A program made the translations under genes and the position numbers. A DNA stretch of 64,000 bases from Mucilaginibacter defluvii (GTDB lineage: Bacteria > Bacteroidota > Bacteroidia > Sphingobacteriales > Sphingobacteriaceae): contig NZ_BAABJI010000001.1 in the NCBI RefSeq assembly GCF_039543225.1, positions 833,193 to 897,192 of the forward strand, given 5' to 3'. The first letter of the stretch is position 1. Each line of letters opens with the position of its first letter. Shown here one piece after another: positions 52,959 to 61,909 of this stretch. The notes below the pieces were generated by a model, which was not told the DNA's origin, ran no database searches, and saw nothing but the letters and a program-made list of their open reading frames with translations.

Positions 52959-53564
52959 ATGAGAAAGCTTTTGCTAATCTTTATAGCTGCAACCCTGTTT
53001 TCATGCAAAAAGGAAGCTACCTATGGCCCGCTGAAGTTAAAGAACGGACAGGAAGTTGACCTGCTGGTTGATCACCGTTATGGTGCTGATCAGGATGTTT
53101 TATTGCTGGCCAACAACAGGAAATCTGCTGAAGCCTATTTGTCCGGATTTAACGATCGCGAACCGGGATACAATTATAAGGTTAAAGCCAAGTTCCATTA
53201 CGAGGAAAATCCACCTGCTGACGGCCCATCCTACTGGTATGATTTTGTTAAGGTAGAAAGCAAGGAGCAGTACAAGGGTGATGAAGCCTTTACCGTGCCG
53301 ATGATCGTGTCGTATGTTCCTGGCGGACCGGTGATCAGGCTAAATAAAACAGGCAGTAACTATTACTTTGTGCCTGATAAGTTACAGTTTACTTATGCCG
53401 ACAATACTGTGAAAGCTGAACTTGAGGAGATATGGGCAAACGTAGAGGAAGTGCAAAATAACGGGCAATTACCTAGATGGAAAGCAATAAAGGCAACGGT
53501 TACGCATGATCCTTCAAATTTCGGTAAAGCTTACTTAGTGAAGCAGATCGTGTTTACGCCATAA
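52959..53564 (+). CDS. putative lipoprotein
   Basis: 201 residues. Lipobox LFSC (cysteine near residue 16) then KKEATYG. The mature part is beta-rich with YWYDFVKVESKEQY and LPRWKAIKATVTHDP; unrecognised. Single gene between gapA and a convergent MBL hydrolase. Confidence 0.7.
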   Translation: MRKLLLIFIAATLFSCKKEATYGPLKLKNGQEVDLLVDHRYGADQDVLLLANNRKSAEAYLSGFNDREPGYNYKVKAKFHYEENPPADGPSYWYDFVKVESKEQYKGDEAFTVPMIVSYVPGGPVIRLNKTGSNYYFVPDKLQFTYADNTVKAELEEIWANVEEVQNNGQLPRWKAIKATVTHDPSNFGKAYLVKQIVFTP

Positions 53565-53577
53565 CGGCTTGCTGATT

Positions 53578-54342
53578 TTACAAATGCAGCTGTAATGAAT
53601 CATAAGCCAGCTCAATACCATCGGGTAACTCCTGCGAGATAACGTGGTGTTTGCCCAGGCGGTGGCTGATGTGGGTGAAATAGGTTTTCTCCGCGCCGAT
53701 GCTTTGGGCAAAGGCTATGGCTTCATCAAAGGTAAAGTGTGATATATGCGTTTGCTTTTGCAGGGCGTTTATCACCAAAGTTTTAGTGCCTCTTATTTTC
53801 TCCACTTCCTCGGGGGCAATGGTTTTGGCATCGGTAATATAAGTGAAATCGCCAATGCGGAAACCCAGCACGGGCAGCTTGTAATGCAGTACCTCAATAG
53901 GAGTAACGGCCAGGCTGCCGATATGGAAAATATCTTCCCTACGGATAGTATGCAGGTTGATTTGCGGGATGCCGGGGTAGCCGGCATTATCAAATATATA
54001 GATGAATTCGCGCTTTAGGGCCTGCTGCACCCTTTCTATAGCATACACATCCGTTGGGGTTTGCTGCAGGTAATTAAAAGCGCGCACATCGTCCATCCCT
54101 GCCACGTGGTCCTTGTGCTCGTGCGTAAAAATTATTGCATCCAAATGTTGTACATCTGCCCGCAGCATTTGGTAACGAAAGTCAGGCCCCGAATCGATCA
54201 CGATGTTCTTGCCCTCGGTTTCAATCAGTATCGAGCTGCGCAGACGCTTATCGTGCGGATCATGCGATTTGCATACCTCGCAATGGCAGGCAATAACAGG
54301 TACACCCTGCGAAGTTCCGGTTCCTAAAAAAGTTATGGTCAC
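53578..54342 (-). CDS. MBL-fold phosphodiesterase-like hydrolase (PhnP type)
   Basis: 254 residues. GTGTSQGVPVIACHCEVC at the N-terminus is characteristic of the PhnP-like group, and the metal motif is THEHKDH with IDSGPDFR and FTHISHRLG as further ligands. It likely hydrolyses a cyclic phosphodiester. Overlaps the next upstream gene by 4 bases. Confidence 0.85.
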   Translation of the reverse strand: MTITFLGTGTSQGVPVIACHCEVCKSHDPHDKRLRSSILIETEGKNIVIDSGPDFRYQMLRADVQHLDAIIFTHEHKDHVAGMDDVRAFNYLQQTPTDVYAIERVQQALKREFIYIFDNAGYPGIPQINLHTIRREDIFHIGSLAVTPIEVLHYKLPVLGFRIGDFTYITDAKTIAPEEVEKIRGTKTLVINALQKQTHISHFTFDEAIAFAQSIGAEKTYFTHISHRLGKHHVISQELPDGIELAYDSLQLHL

Positions 54343-54611
54343 AGTTGCAGGTTGGTTTGTTTAAGCTGGTGTAAAAAAGCAATTTGCTTATCGTCCAGTC
54401 GTTTATGATCAATCTCTAACTCACGCAGCAATTCAACTAACGATTGTATACGGCTTTCCAGGTTCGAGAATTTGTTTACCACGATCATCTTACTGCTTTG
54501 CAGTAAACAGGCGCCGGTTTTAAAGTTGCCCTTTTCATAACGCACTTTGTAGCCGCCGCTTTTAAGCAGCAGCTCCAGTTTTTCGAGCGTATGGGTGGTT
54601 AGCGTTAGCAT
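54339..54611 (-). CDS. conserved hypothetical protein
   Basis: 90 residues, no signal peptide. N-terminal half basic with CLLQSSKMIVVNKFSNLESR, C-terminal half helical. A small protein of this kind is common in Bacteroidota; function unknown. Its stop overlaps the MBL gene start, so they are co-translated. Confidence 0.7.
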   Translation of the reverse strand: MLTLTTHTLEKLELLLKSGGYKVRYEKGNFKTGACLLQSSKMIVVNKFSNLESRIQSLVELLRELEIDHKRLDDKQIAFLHQLKQTNLQL

Positions 54612-54731
54612 GGCAAATTATCGTATACTGTCAAAAGTAATAAAGAATGGTTAAGCACCATATGTTTGCGAAAAAGTTTTCGTTTGCATGATAAAACTGC
54701 AATTTTGCAGCCGTTAGTTAATCAAATCAAT

Positions 54732-55286
54732 ATGCGTATCAATATCATAGGGGCTTCCGGGGCCGGTGTTACTACGCTTGGGCATGCCCTGGCAAATGCA
54801 ACCGGATATACCTATATAGACAGCGACGATTACTATTGGGATAACGCCGGCCATATATCACCATTTACCGTCAGGCGCCATGCCGATAATCGTAACCGGA
54901 TGCTTTTGCAGGACCTGCGCAGCCATGGCAACTGGATATTGGGCGGCCCGGTGATGAGCTGGGGTATGCCGGAACATGTGAATTTTGATATGGTGGTGTT
55001 TTTGCAATTGTCACCGCAATTACGCATGGCGCGCCTTAAAAAACGCGAGCACGAGCGCTATGGCGATATTATTTATACCGATGCATCACGCAACCGACAG
55101 TTTGTTGATTTTATGAATTGGGCTGCCGGTTATGATGATAACACCGCGCCCAGCAGCCGTACCCTGCAAAACCAGCTGAACTGGCTGCAAACACTTAGAT
55201 GCCCCGTTTTGCGCATCACAGGCGATACCACGGTTGATGATCGCCTTAACCGTGTATTAGCGGCAATGCAACAGGCTGGCACTTAG
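54732..55286 (+). CDS. nucleotide kinase-like P-loop protein
   Basis: 184 residues from the ATG at 54732. The P-loop is GASGAGVTT (7-15): the usual lysine is V13, as in a family of adenylate/shikimate kinase-like proteins with GASGxGxTT. D32-x-D follows in YIDSDDYYW, and a lid with basic residues (RLKKREHERYG) lies near 100. Substrate unknown. Convergent with 55288-55878, one base apart. Confidence 0.7.
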   Translation: MRINIIGASGAGVTTLGHALANATGYTYIDSDDYYWDNAGHISPFTVRRHADNRNRMLLQDLRSHGNWILGGPVMSWGMPEHVNFDMVVFLQLSPQLRMARLKKREHERYGDIIYTDASRNRQFVDFMNWAAGYDDNTAPSSRTLQNQLNWLQTLRCPVLRITGDTTVDDRLNRVLAAMQQAGT

Positions 55287-55287
55287 T

Positions 55288-55878
55288 TTAAACATCTTCG
55301 CTATCCCGTTCGGCTTCTTCCTCAAGGCGGTCTTTGCGCTCGTCTTTTAAATCCTTAATGGTGTCTTTATAATCTTCTTCCAGGTCTTTAAGTTCTTCCT
55401 TCATATCGTTACGGGCATCGCGGCGGTCTTCGGCATCCTCAAATTCCTCGTTATTAAAGTCGTCTATGATCTGTTTACGCTCTTGCAGGTAATTTTGCTC
55501 CTCGGTGTACAACTCCATTTCAAATTCGAATTTCGATTGCAGGCGTTCAAATTTGCGCTCGTTAATTCGGGTTGTGGCATCATCAGGGTTTTCCAAAACT
55601 TGTATCATCATGGCCGAAATCTGCCCATAATAATCCTTGGTCAGCTTAGCTATCTTTCCTCCGGATAGTTTGCCATTTACATCCACGGTTTTTAGTTTGG
55701 CCAGCTCCTTGTTTGATTTTCGCATCGCGCGGATCAAACTATCGCGGCTTTGCTTAGGCAGCATTTTCATGGCCGACAGGTCATGGAAATTGTAATTGGC
55801 TGGAGTGGTGTTTTTTTGAGCAAAGGCTGTGTTTGCTATTAAGCACACCAGAACAGCAAAAAGGAAAAGGTTTTTCAT
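55288..55878 (-). CDS. hypothetical secreted coiled-coil protein
   Basis: 196 residues. Signal peptide 1-20 (NTAFAQ). The last 70 residues are almost only E, D, R and K in a long helix. The middle resembles periplasmic helical proteins of the CpxP/Spy type in composition only. Function unknown. Confidence 0.65.
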   Translation of the reverse strand: MKNLFLFAVLVCLIANTAFAQKNTTPANYNFHDLSAMKMLPKQSRDSLIRAMRKSNKELAKLKTVDVNGKLSGGKIAKLTKDYYGQISAMMIQVLENPDDATTRINERKFERLQSKFEFEMELYTEEQNYLQERKQIIDDFNNEEFEDAEDRRDARNDMKEELKDLEEDYKDTIKDLKDERKDRLEEEAERDSEDV

Positions 55879-55945
55879 GATATAAGATTGGTTGGTTTAT
55901 ACAGGTTTGATAAAGCTACACATAAAAGGTTTAACGCGCATAAAA

Positions 55946-55971
55946 AAAGCGGTGCTTATTGGCACCGCTTT
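55946..55971. terminator. intrinsic terminator
   Basis: AAAGCGGTGC (55946-55955) pairs with GCACCGCTTT (55962-55971), flanked by A- and T-rich runs. Serves the lipoprotein pair transcribed leftward. Confidence 0.75.
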
Positions 55972-55992
55972 AAAAAAAACACTATGTATTGA

Positions 55993-56901
55993 TTAGTAAT
56001 TTGTTTTAAGTGTATCAGGCTCAAACTCGGTTTTTAAAGAAGTTGTGAAGCCGGTTCCGCCGGTAGCCCCAGGGTCGTTACTAAATAACTTGCCGGTCAA
56101 AATGGTTTTCTTATTACGATAAAACATAACGTTATTTAATGTTTTTTGAGCATATATTACATTGCCACCAAGGTTTGATGCTGCCCATATCGTAACCGTA
56201 ACCGGGCCTGTGGTATTTAAAATGGATACCGACGTGCCCAGATCAAATGTGCCGCCGTTAAAGTTGCCTTTGTCTTTTTTTAAAGTAATAATGCGTGTTT
56301 CATTGGGTACTGTAACAGGCGTGTAATTGAATATTGAAAAGGCCTGGTAGTCATTAACAGTTGCCCTGTATTGAAGTACAGACGAGCTTATCGGCCCTTC
56401 ATCGGTTAGTATTATCTGTAAACCAGCATTCATGCGTTCAAGCGCTACCTGCTGATTTAAATTCTGATTCGAAACCGTAAAATTTATTTTTTTGTAAAAG
56501 AGCGATGTGTTAACGTCAGGTAAAACCGTGTTAGGCTCCTGAATGGTGTATGCGCCTTTAAAACCCATAATTACGGCTGTGTAGTTGCCGGCAGCTAAAC
56601 TATCAAGCAGGGTGCCGAATTCCTTTGCGCTGCTTATTGATGTTTTTTGTTTAATTAATGTGCCGTTAGTAGTATAAAGCCTGTAAAGTATCGAGCCGAT
56701 TTTTTGCGCAAGCGAGTCGCCATCAGCTAACAGCTTTTTATCAGCTGATGATTTGCCAATCGGTTCAAGCACTTGCGAAAAGCTGTTTACTTTAAAGTTT
56801 ACTGTATATAACTTGCCGCTGTTATCAGGTTTAGCGGGTTTATCCTTTTTGCACGAGAAAAGCAGCATTGCCGCTAAAATTGCAAGTATTGTATGTTTCA
56901 T
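55993..56901 (-). CDS. putative lipoprotein, paralogue 1
   Basis: 302 residues. Lipobox LFSC then KKDKPAKPDN. Beta-rich mature part with YTVNFKVNSFSQVLEPIG; shares layout with its upstream neighbour at 56918-57856. Fimbrillin-like or surface adhesin folds look like this, but I cannot assign a family. The two genes are 16 bases apart, one operon. Confidence 0.7.
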   Translation of the reverse strand: MKHTILAILAAMLLFSCKKDKPAKPDNSGKLYTVNFKVNSFSQVLEPIGKSSADKKLLADGDSLAQKIGSILYRLYTTNGTLIKQKTSISSAKEFGTLLDSLAAGNYTAVIMGFKGAYTIQEPNTVLPDVNTSLFYKKINFTVSNQNLNQQVALERMNAGLQIILTDEGPISSSVLQYRATVNDYQAFSIFNYTPVTVPNETRIITLKKDKGNFNGGTFDLGTSVSILNTTGPVTVTIWAASNLGGNVIYAQKTLNNVMFYRNKKTILTGKLFSNDPGATGGTGFTTSLKTEFEPDTLKTNY

Positions 56902-56917
56902 TTTTGATAGGTTTAAT

Positions 56918-57856
56918 TTAAAATCCGCCGTTTACAGGTTCATCCCATTCATCATCAACGGTTATTGTAAAGCCAGTATTTTTTGGCGTGAACAACTTAC
57001 CTGATACCAGCGTGCGGTAATTAGCTTTACAAATAACATTTGGTATCACTTTCGTGTCAAACGGGGTATTTGGATCGCTTTTATAATATTTCAAGGTAAG
57101 AATATAAGGATTTTCCGTACCAAGTGTTACTGATTTGAATTGTAGATTAGTTGTGCCCACATCTGCAGCAGTAACGTTTTTTGTTTGTTGGTAATGGCCG
57201 GTGGTATAATCTATTTCTGTAACCTTTTTTGTTGGATTACTGTAATTAACTACAGGCACTGGCGATGAAGTGATATTAAATGAAGTAAACCGCGCATACG
57301 TAAGCTGAATTTTAGTTACATCAGCCGGAATGGCATCTTCAATATTTACAATTAATTCGCTGGTTATCCTTGTTAGTTCGGCGTGGGTTTCAATAGGAGT
57401 GTTGGTTACTGTTATAGGTACTACTGCTCTAAATGTGTTTAGTAGCAAATTGTCATCCGAGTAGCCGATTCTGCTTTTATTTTCTGTAGCAGCAAGCATG
57501 TTTCCGCCCGCTACAAAATAAGCCAAATAATTGCCGGGAGCCAGGTATTCGCGATATACACCAAAATTACCATCTGATTTCCGGGTGCTGCGGTGCGAAA
57601 GATAGTCACGCTTGTCTGATGCTTTATATAACCAATAAACCATGCGCTCAGCTTGTGATGTGTCTACATCATTAATTCCAAGTATGCGTATTGGTTTTTT
57701 CTTGTCAAGCGGCTCATAATGCTGTTCAAAGCCGGATACGGAAAATGTTACAGCATACTTTTTCTCGTCGGTTGGAGTAGGCGTATCCTTACTGCCTTTT
57801 TTACAGGCAAAGAGGAGTAAAGCCAGTACACTACAAAGTAGTAATGGTTTTTTCAT
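56918..57856 (-). CDS. putative lipoprotein, paralogue 2
   Basis: 312 residues. Lipobox LFAC then KKGSKDTPTP. YAVTFSVSGFEQHYEPLD matches the start of paralogue 1 (YTVNFKVNSFSQVLEP), and both end in a KLFTPK/KLFSND-like segment. Function unknown. Confidence 0.7.
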   Translation of the reverse strand: MKKPLLLCSVLALLLFACKKGSKDTPTPTDEKKYAVTFSVSGFEQHYEPLDKKKPIRILGINDVDTSQAERMVYWLYKASDKRDYLSHRSTRKSDGNFGVYREYLAPGNYLAYFVAGGNMLAATENKSRIGYSDDNLLLNTFRAVVPITVTNTPIETHAELTRITSELIVNIEDAIPADVTKIQLTYARFTSFNITSSPVPVVNYSNPTKKVTEIDYTTGHYQQTKNVTAADVGTTNLQFKSVTLGTENPYILTLKYYKSDPNTPFDTKVIPNVICKANYRTLVSGKLFTPKNTGFTITVDDEWDEPVNGGF

Positions 57857-57962
57857 GGTAAATTAGATGTTGTTAATTCATAATTCGACAATTGTCAACA
57901 AAAGAGCATTATGCTTATATGAAATAGGGGGATTCATAAGATTTAAGCCCTGCAAATATAAA

Positions 57963-57996
57963 AAATGCATTATAATTTATTGATTATAATGCATTT
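57963..57996 (-). terminator. intrinsic terminator after lolA
   Basis: AAATGCATTATAAT (57963-57976) and ATTATAATGCATTT (57983-57996) form a perfect 14-base stem with 6-base loop, followed on the minus strand by a T-run. Confidence 0.8.
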
Positions 57997-58016
57997 AAAG
58001 TTTTCATAGCTTGCTT

Positions 58017-58694
58017 TTACCGAAGGTCAACCACCTCAACGCCTGGGTGCTTTTTGGCATCAAAGCTAAAGTAAGCATCGGCCACCGGAGTGTTAGGCGT
58101 AGTGGTTTTAAGCGTGTAATTGTAGCGTGAGCCATTACGATCAAACACCAACACGTTGTAGATCTGTTTTTTGACCTTATCAATCATCAGCCTGATCTTA
58201 AAAAACTGGGCTTTCTCGGCTTCCGGGGTCAGGTCAATCACCTGGTAAGTTTTGCCGTTTTGTTTTTGCAGGCCGTTATAAACGTATTTATAACCTTTTT
58301 CGTAGATGGTAAATATTTGCGCCGGGTTAAAGGCATCGTCGCCCTGGCCGGCATCATTCACCTGTACCTCTTTTTCGTCAACCATGTAAGTCCACTGGGT
58401 TTTACCATCGCTGATGATCTCCTGATCAATAACCTGTTTTTTGCCGGCCGGCTGGTACAGGCTCACCCTGAATTTGTTGCCCTGTATTTTTGAAATCAGC
58501 GTACCGGTTTGCGTATTTTGTACGCCTGCCTGTTTGTTATCAACGGTCAATACAAAATCAGTTTTTATGGAGCTATATGAGCGGTATTTTTTGCTCAGCC
58601 CGTTCAAAATGGTTTTGGCATCGCCATCCTTTTGGGCAAAGGCGCCATAAGCTTGTACAGCTACCAGCAATGCGAGTATAAAGTATTTTTTCAT
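58017..58694 (-). CDS. lolA: outer membrane lipoprotein carrier protein LolA
   Basis: 225 residues from the ATG at 58694, which starts the signal peptide MKKYFILALLVAVQAYGAFAQ; upstream in-frame starts add an unlikely extension. The beta-rich mature part with LISKIQGNKFRVSLYQPAGKKQ and DGKTQWTYMVDEKEVQV matches LolA. It ferries lipoproteins across the periplasm. Ends with a strong terminator. Confidence 0.85.
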   Translation of the reverse strand: MKKYFILALLVAVQAYGAFAQKDGDAKTILNGLSKKYRSYSSIKTDFVLTVDNKQAGVQNTQTGTLISKIQGNKFRVSLYQPAGKKQVIDQEIISDGKTQWTYMVDEKEVQVNDAGQGDDAFNPAQIFTIYEKGYKYVYNGLQKQNGKTYQVIDLTPEAEKAQFFKIRLMIDKVKKQIYNVLVFDRNGSRYNYTLKTTTPNTPVADAYFSFDAKKHPGVEVVDLR

Positions 58695-58774
58695 GTGTTT
58701 GTTATCGTAATACCCTAACATAAATAACACGCCGGGGTTTTACTTATAGAGTGATTATGCTGCCGAGGGTTTAA

Positions 58775-61213
58775 TTAATCTACAGTAAGCTTTAATTCCG
58801 CTTTGATGCGTTTAGATGGTTCGCGCGGTGCGGTTAGGAAAAGCAGCTCATCCAGCTTACCGGCCTGCCAGGTGGCCAGCATATCATCATAATAAAAACT
58901 ACCGGGATTGCCTGATTGCCCGCCCGGAATGATGCCATAGCCCTTTACCTGCGGCCCTAACTGCACCACCATGCGCCATGATGGCCCATGCCCGTCAACC
59001 AGGGCGTTAACCGTTAACCCGGTGCCTGGCGTGGCAAAGTTGCCCGAGCCAAAACCATCCAACCCGGCAAGGTGCGACACTTCAAAGGGTTTTAATTTGG
59101 CCCACGTCCAGTTTTTGGCTGATTTGCCATGGTCGCGCACCAAATTATCAACCGTTTCAATAAAAGCACGGTTTACCACTTCGGCAGCGGTTTCAACAAT
59201 CGGGGTGTGCTGGTTATCAAACCATTTTGATTTAGGCTGTTTGATGAGCAATTGCTCGGTAACATCCCGGTTAGGAAAACGCAGCGGTATTTTGCTGCTG
59301 TTAAACCGGTCGTTCCAGGTCATGCTGTAAAACTTGCGCCACCAGCCATCAAAAATACTTGGCCCCGCCGAGTTTACGGCATAATGCTTATCCCAGCTTT
59401 TTACAATTTGATAGGCATGTAATTGCGATTCATCAAGCTTGGTAGTATCAAGGTAGGCGAGCATGGTAGGTAGTACATCCTGCGCTACGATGCTGTACTC
59501 ATCCAACTGTAAAATACGCAGGCTGTCAACAGTTGCACGCTGCATGGCAGCCAGGCGGTCGTTAATGCGTTTACCACGCTCATAGCCGGCAAACTGCCAG
59601 TTGACGTAGTACGGATAAGTTTTATCGGTACTGAACTGGTTGGCTGAGCTTACAAAACCGCGTGGCGGGTTTTTTACCGTTGGATTATGGGTATAAGGTA
59701 TAAAGCCTTTCCAGTCGTTCCCCGGGTCGCTGCCATCCATAATATATTTGCCCTGTTCAAAGTATTTAAGCGGAATTTTACCATTAGGGGTGATGGAGAT
59801 ATCCTTATTTACATCAGCAAAAATAAAGTTTTGCGCAGGGGCCGAATAGTATTGCAAAGCCTTGCGGTAATCGGCATAATTGGTAGCGCGGTTAAGCAGG
59901 TAGAAGGTCTTGAACTCGTCCGACTCATCGTGTGCTATCCACCTCAGCGCATTACCCACTGGAATATAAGCCGGAGCATTTTTAGTTTTCTTAGCCGCGG
60001 TTTCATATACTACCGGACCATGGTGCGTGTACAGTACGGTATCATAAACGGTAGGCTTGCCTTTAATAACGATCGCCTCAATACGTTTGGTTACCTTATT
60101 CCAGCGGTTGTTGTACCAGTATTCGTTCTTTTTAGTGTCGCGGAATTTTATCTGGTACCAATCCAGCACGGCGGCATCAACATTGGTTACGCCCCAGCTT
60201 ACCTTGTTGTTAAAGCCGATTACTACGCAAGGCGCTCCAGGCAGCGATACACCGTAAACATTTACCCCCGGCGCGCTCATTTGTATTTGATACCAGATGG
60301 ATGGAAAGGTCAGATTTAAATGCGGATCATTAGCCAGAATAGGGTAGCCATTGGCTGATTTGCTGCCGCTGATGGCCCAGTTATTACTGCCGATACCTTC
60401 CACCTTTTGCTGAGGGTTCGCGGCAGCGTTCATTTGCGCAGTAAAGCTTTTTGAGGGTTGAGGTAAAATTAGCGGCTTAAAATTCCATTTAGTACCTGTC
60501 GGGATGATCGGCTCATCGCGCACCGGCCGATCAGGAAACAACTCTTTAATTACATCTGCCCCGAAAAGCTGCAGGGTGTTGGTCATGGCAAACTGGTCAG
60601 ACCCACCCGCCAGCGTTTGCGACATCAGCTTTAACAAAAAAGCGCAATTAATGGGTTTCCAGGGTTCAGGTTTATAGCCCATTAGCTTAAACTCAAGCGG
60701 GTAATCTTTTTCATCCAATCCGGCTATATAGGCGTTAATGCCATCGGTATACGCGTTGATCACTTTGCTCATCACGCTATCCTTCATAATACACTTCAGT
60801 GTGTTTTCAGCGCCGTAGCCCATACCCATGCGGCGGGCGGTACGGTCGCGCTCTAAAGCCTTATCGCCCACAATTTCACACAAACGGCCTGCCGCGCTGC
60901 GGGTTTGAATATCCATTTGCCACAGCCTGTCGCGCGCGGTGATGTAGCCCTGCGCATAGTACAGATCGTGGTTATTTTTGGCGAAGATGTGCGGTATGCG
61001 GCGTTCATCAAATTTGATGGTTACTTCTTCAGTAAGTCCGGGCAGGCTAATTTCATCATCCCCAACCTCTGTACGGTTCTCGGCATTTTGCCAAAAGCCA
61101 CTTACCGGGTTAAGCAAAGGCGCAATTGCCGGTATGCTGCCAAAGTTGGTTTGTACCGCCCAAAGCAGGGCAACGGTAACAGCGAATGAAAGTAAAGCTT
61201 TAAAAAACTTCAT
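58775..61213 (-). CDS. penicillin acylase family protein
   Basis: 812 residues, full length for this Ntn-hydrolase family. N-terminal membrane/signal segment (about 5-20). The alpha part includes DERRIPHIFAKN and QGYITARDRLWQMD. Autocatalytic cleavage would expose nucleophile S276 (G-S-N-N-W-A). It hydrolyses amide bonds of beta-lactams, N-acyl-homoserine lactones or related compounds in the periplasm; the natural substrate cannot be told. It overlaps the thermonuclease gene by 14 bases. Confidence 0.9.
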   Translation of the reverse strand: MKFFKALLSFAVTVALLWAVQTNFGSIPAIAPLLNPVSGFWQNAENRTEVGDDEISLPGLTEEVTIKFDERRIPHIFAKNNHDLYYAQGYITARDRLWQMDIQTRSAAGRLCEIVGDKALERDRTARRMGMGYGAENTLKCIMKDSVMSKVINAYTDGINAYIAGLDEKDYPLEFKLMGYKPEPWKPINCAFLLKLMSQTLAGGSDQFAMTNTLQLFGADVIKELFPDRPVRDEPIIPTGTKWNFKPLILPQPSKSFTAQMNAAANPQQKVEGIGSNNWAISGSKSANGYPILANDPHLNLTFPSIWYQIQMSAPGVNVYGVSLPGAPCVVIGFNNKVSWGVTNVDAAVLDWYQIKFRDTKKNEYWYNNRWNKVTKRIEAIVIKGKPTVYDTVLYTHHGPVVYETAAKKTKNAPAYIPVGNALRWIAHDESDEFKTFYLLNRATNYADYRKALQYYSAPAQNFIFADVNKDISITPNGKIPLKYFEQGKYIMDGSDPGNDWKGFIPYTHNPTVKNPPRGFVSSANQFSTDKTYPYYVNWQFAGYERGKRINDRLAAMQRATVDSLRILQLDEYSIVAQDVLPTMLAYLDTTKLDESQLHAYQIVKSWDKHYAVNSAGPSIFDGWWRKFYSMTWNDRFNSSKIPLRFPNRDVTEQLLIKQPKSKWFDNQHTPIVETAAEVVNRAFIETVDNLVRDHGKSAKNWTWAKLKPFEVSHLAGLDGFGSGNFATPGTGLTVNALVDGHGPSWRMVVQLGPQVKGYGIIPGGQSGNPGSFYYDDMLATWQAGKLDELLFLTAPREPSKRIKAELKLTVD

Positions 61214-61772
61214 CAGGTATGTTGTAAAGGCTAACTAAAGATACTGTTTCCTCTAGTTTATGCCTCCGCTTTTTACGCGGTTTTTTATTCTTGTTTTTTG
61301 ACTTGTTGCGGCGGAAGTTCCAGGGCTCAACCGGGTTTGCATCCTGCCATAAGCCTAAACGGTTTTGGCGGGCATATTGTTCAAGCTGGGCCAGCTCCGG
61401 GTCTTTTGAGTAGGTTTTGTACTCCCAGGCATAGCCGTTTTTTACCAATTCGTGATTCAGGTTACGGCCATCGGCCAAAATTACATAAGCTACCGCGCGG
61501 CCATAGTGGTCCTTGTCGCTGCCATTAAGCGTAACATTCTGCCCAAAGCATAATTGGGCGGTATATTGCCGTGCCGCTGTACCAAAGGCTTGCGCTTTTT
61601 CGGGGCAATCAATGCCCGCCAAACGCACGGTAATATTTTGCAGGTCATGGCTTAATAGTTCAATGGTGTCGCCATCTTTAATCTTGACCACCTTGTAGGT
61701 GTCCTCGGGTAAAGGGTTGCAACCGGCAAGGGCTACCAGCAGAAATATGATGAGCAGGCGTATGTTTTTCAT
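61200..61772 (-). CDS. thermonuclease family lipoprotein
   Basis: 190 residues. Lipobox LAGC near residue 18. The SNase OB-fold follows with VRLAGIDCPEKAQAFG, DHYGRAVAYV and GYAWEY, carrying the family's Arg and Glu positions. The C-terminus is very basic (RNKSKNKNKKPRKKRR). Ca-dependent endonuclease activity is expected outside the inner membrane. First gene of the unit with penicillin acylase. Confidence 0.88.
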   Translation of the reverse strand: MKNIRLLIIFLLVALAGCNPLPEDTYKVVKIKDGDTIELLSHDLQNITVRLAGIDCPEKAQAFGTAARQYTAQLCFGQNVTLNGSDKDHYGRAVAYVILADGRNLNHELVKNGYAWEYKTYSKDPELAQLEQYARQNRLGLWQDANPVEPWNFRRNKSKNKNKKPRKKRRHKLEETVSLVSLYNIPDEVF

Positions 61773-61909
61773 AAGGCGTAAAACGGGGAGCTAAGGTAGG
61801 AAATAGTGAGTGGTTAACAGTGAATGGTGAGGTTTATCTTGGAAAAGAGAATGGCATGAATCTTTCAAAAACCTATCTTAGCAAAGCATAACCCAACATT
61901 GTCAAAACC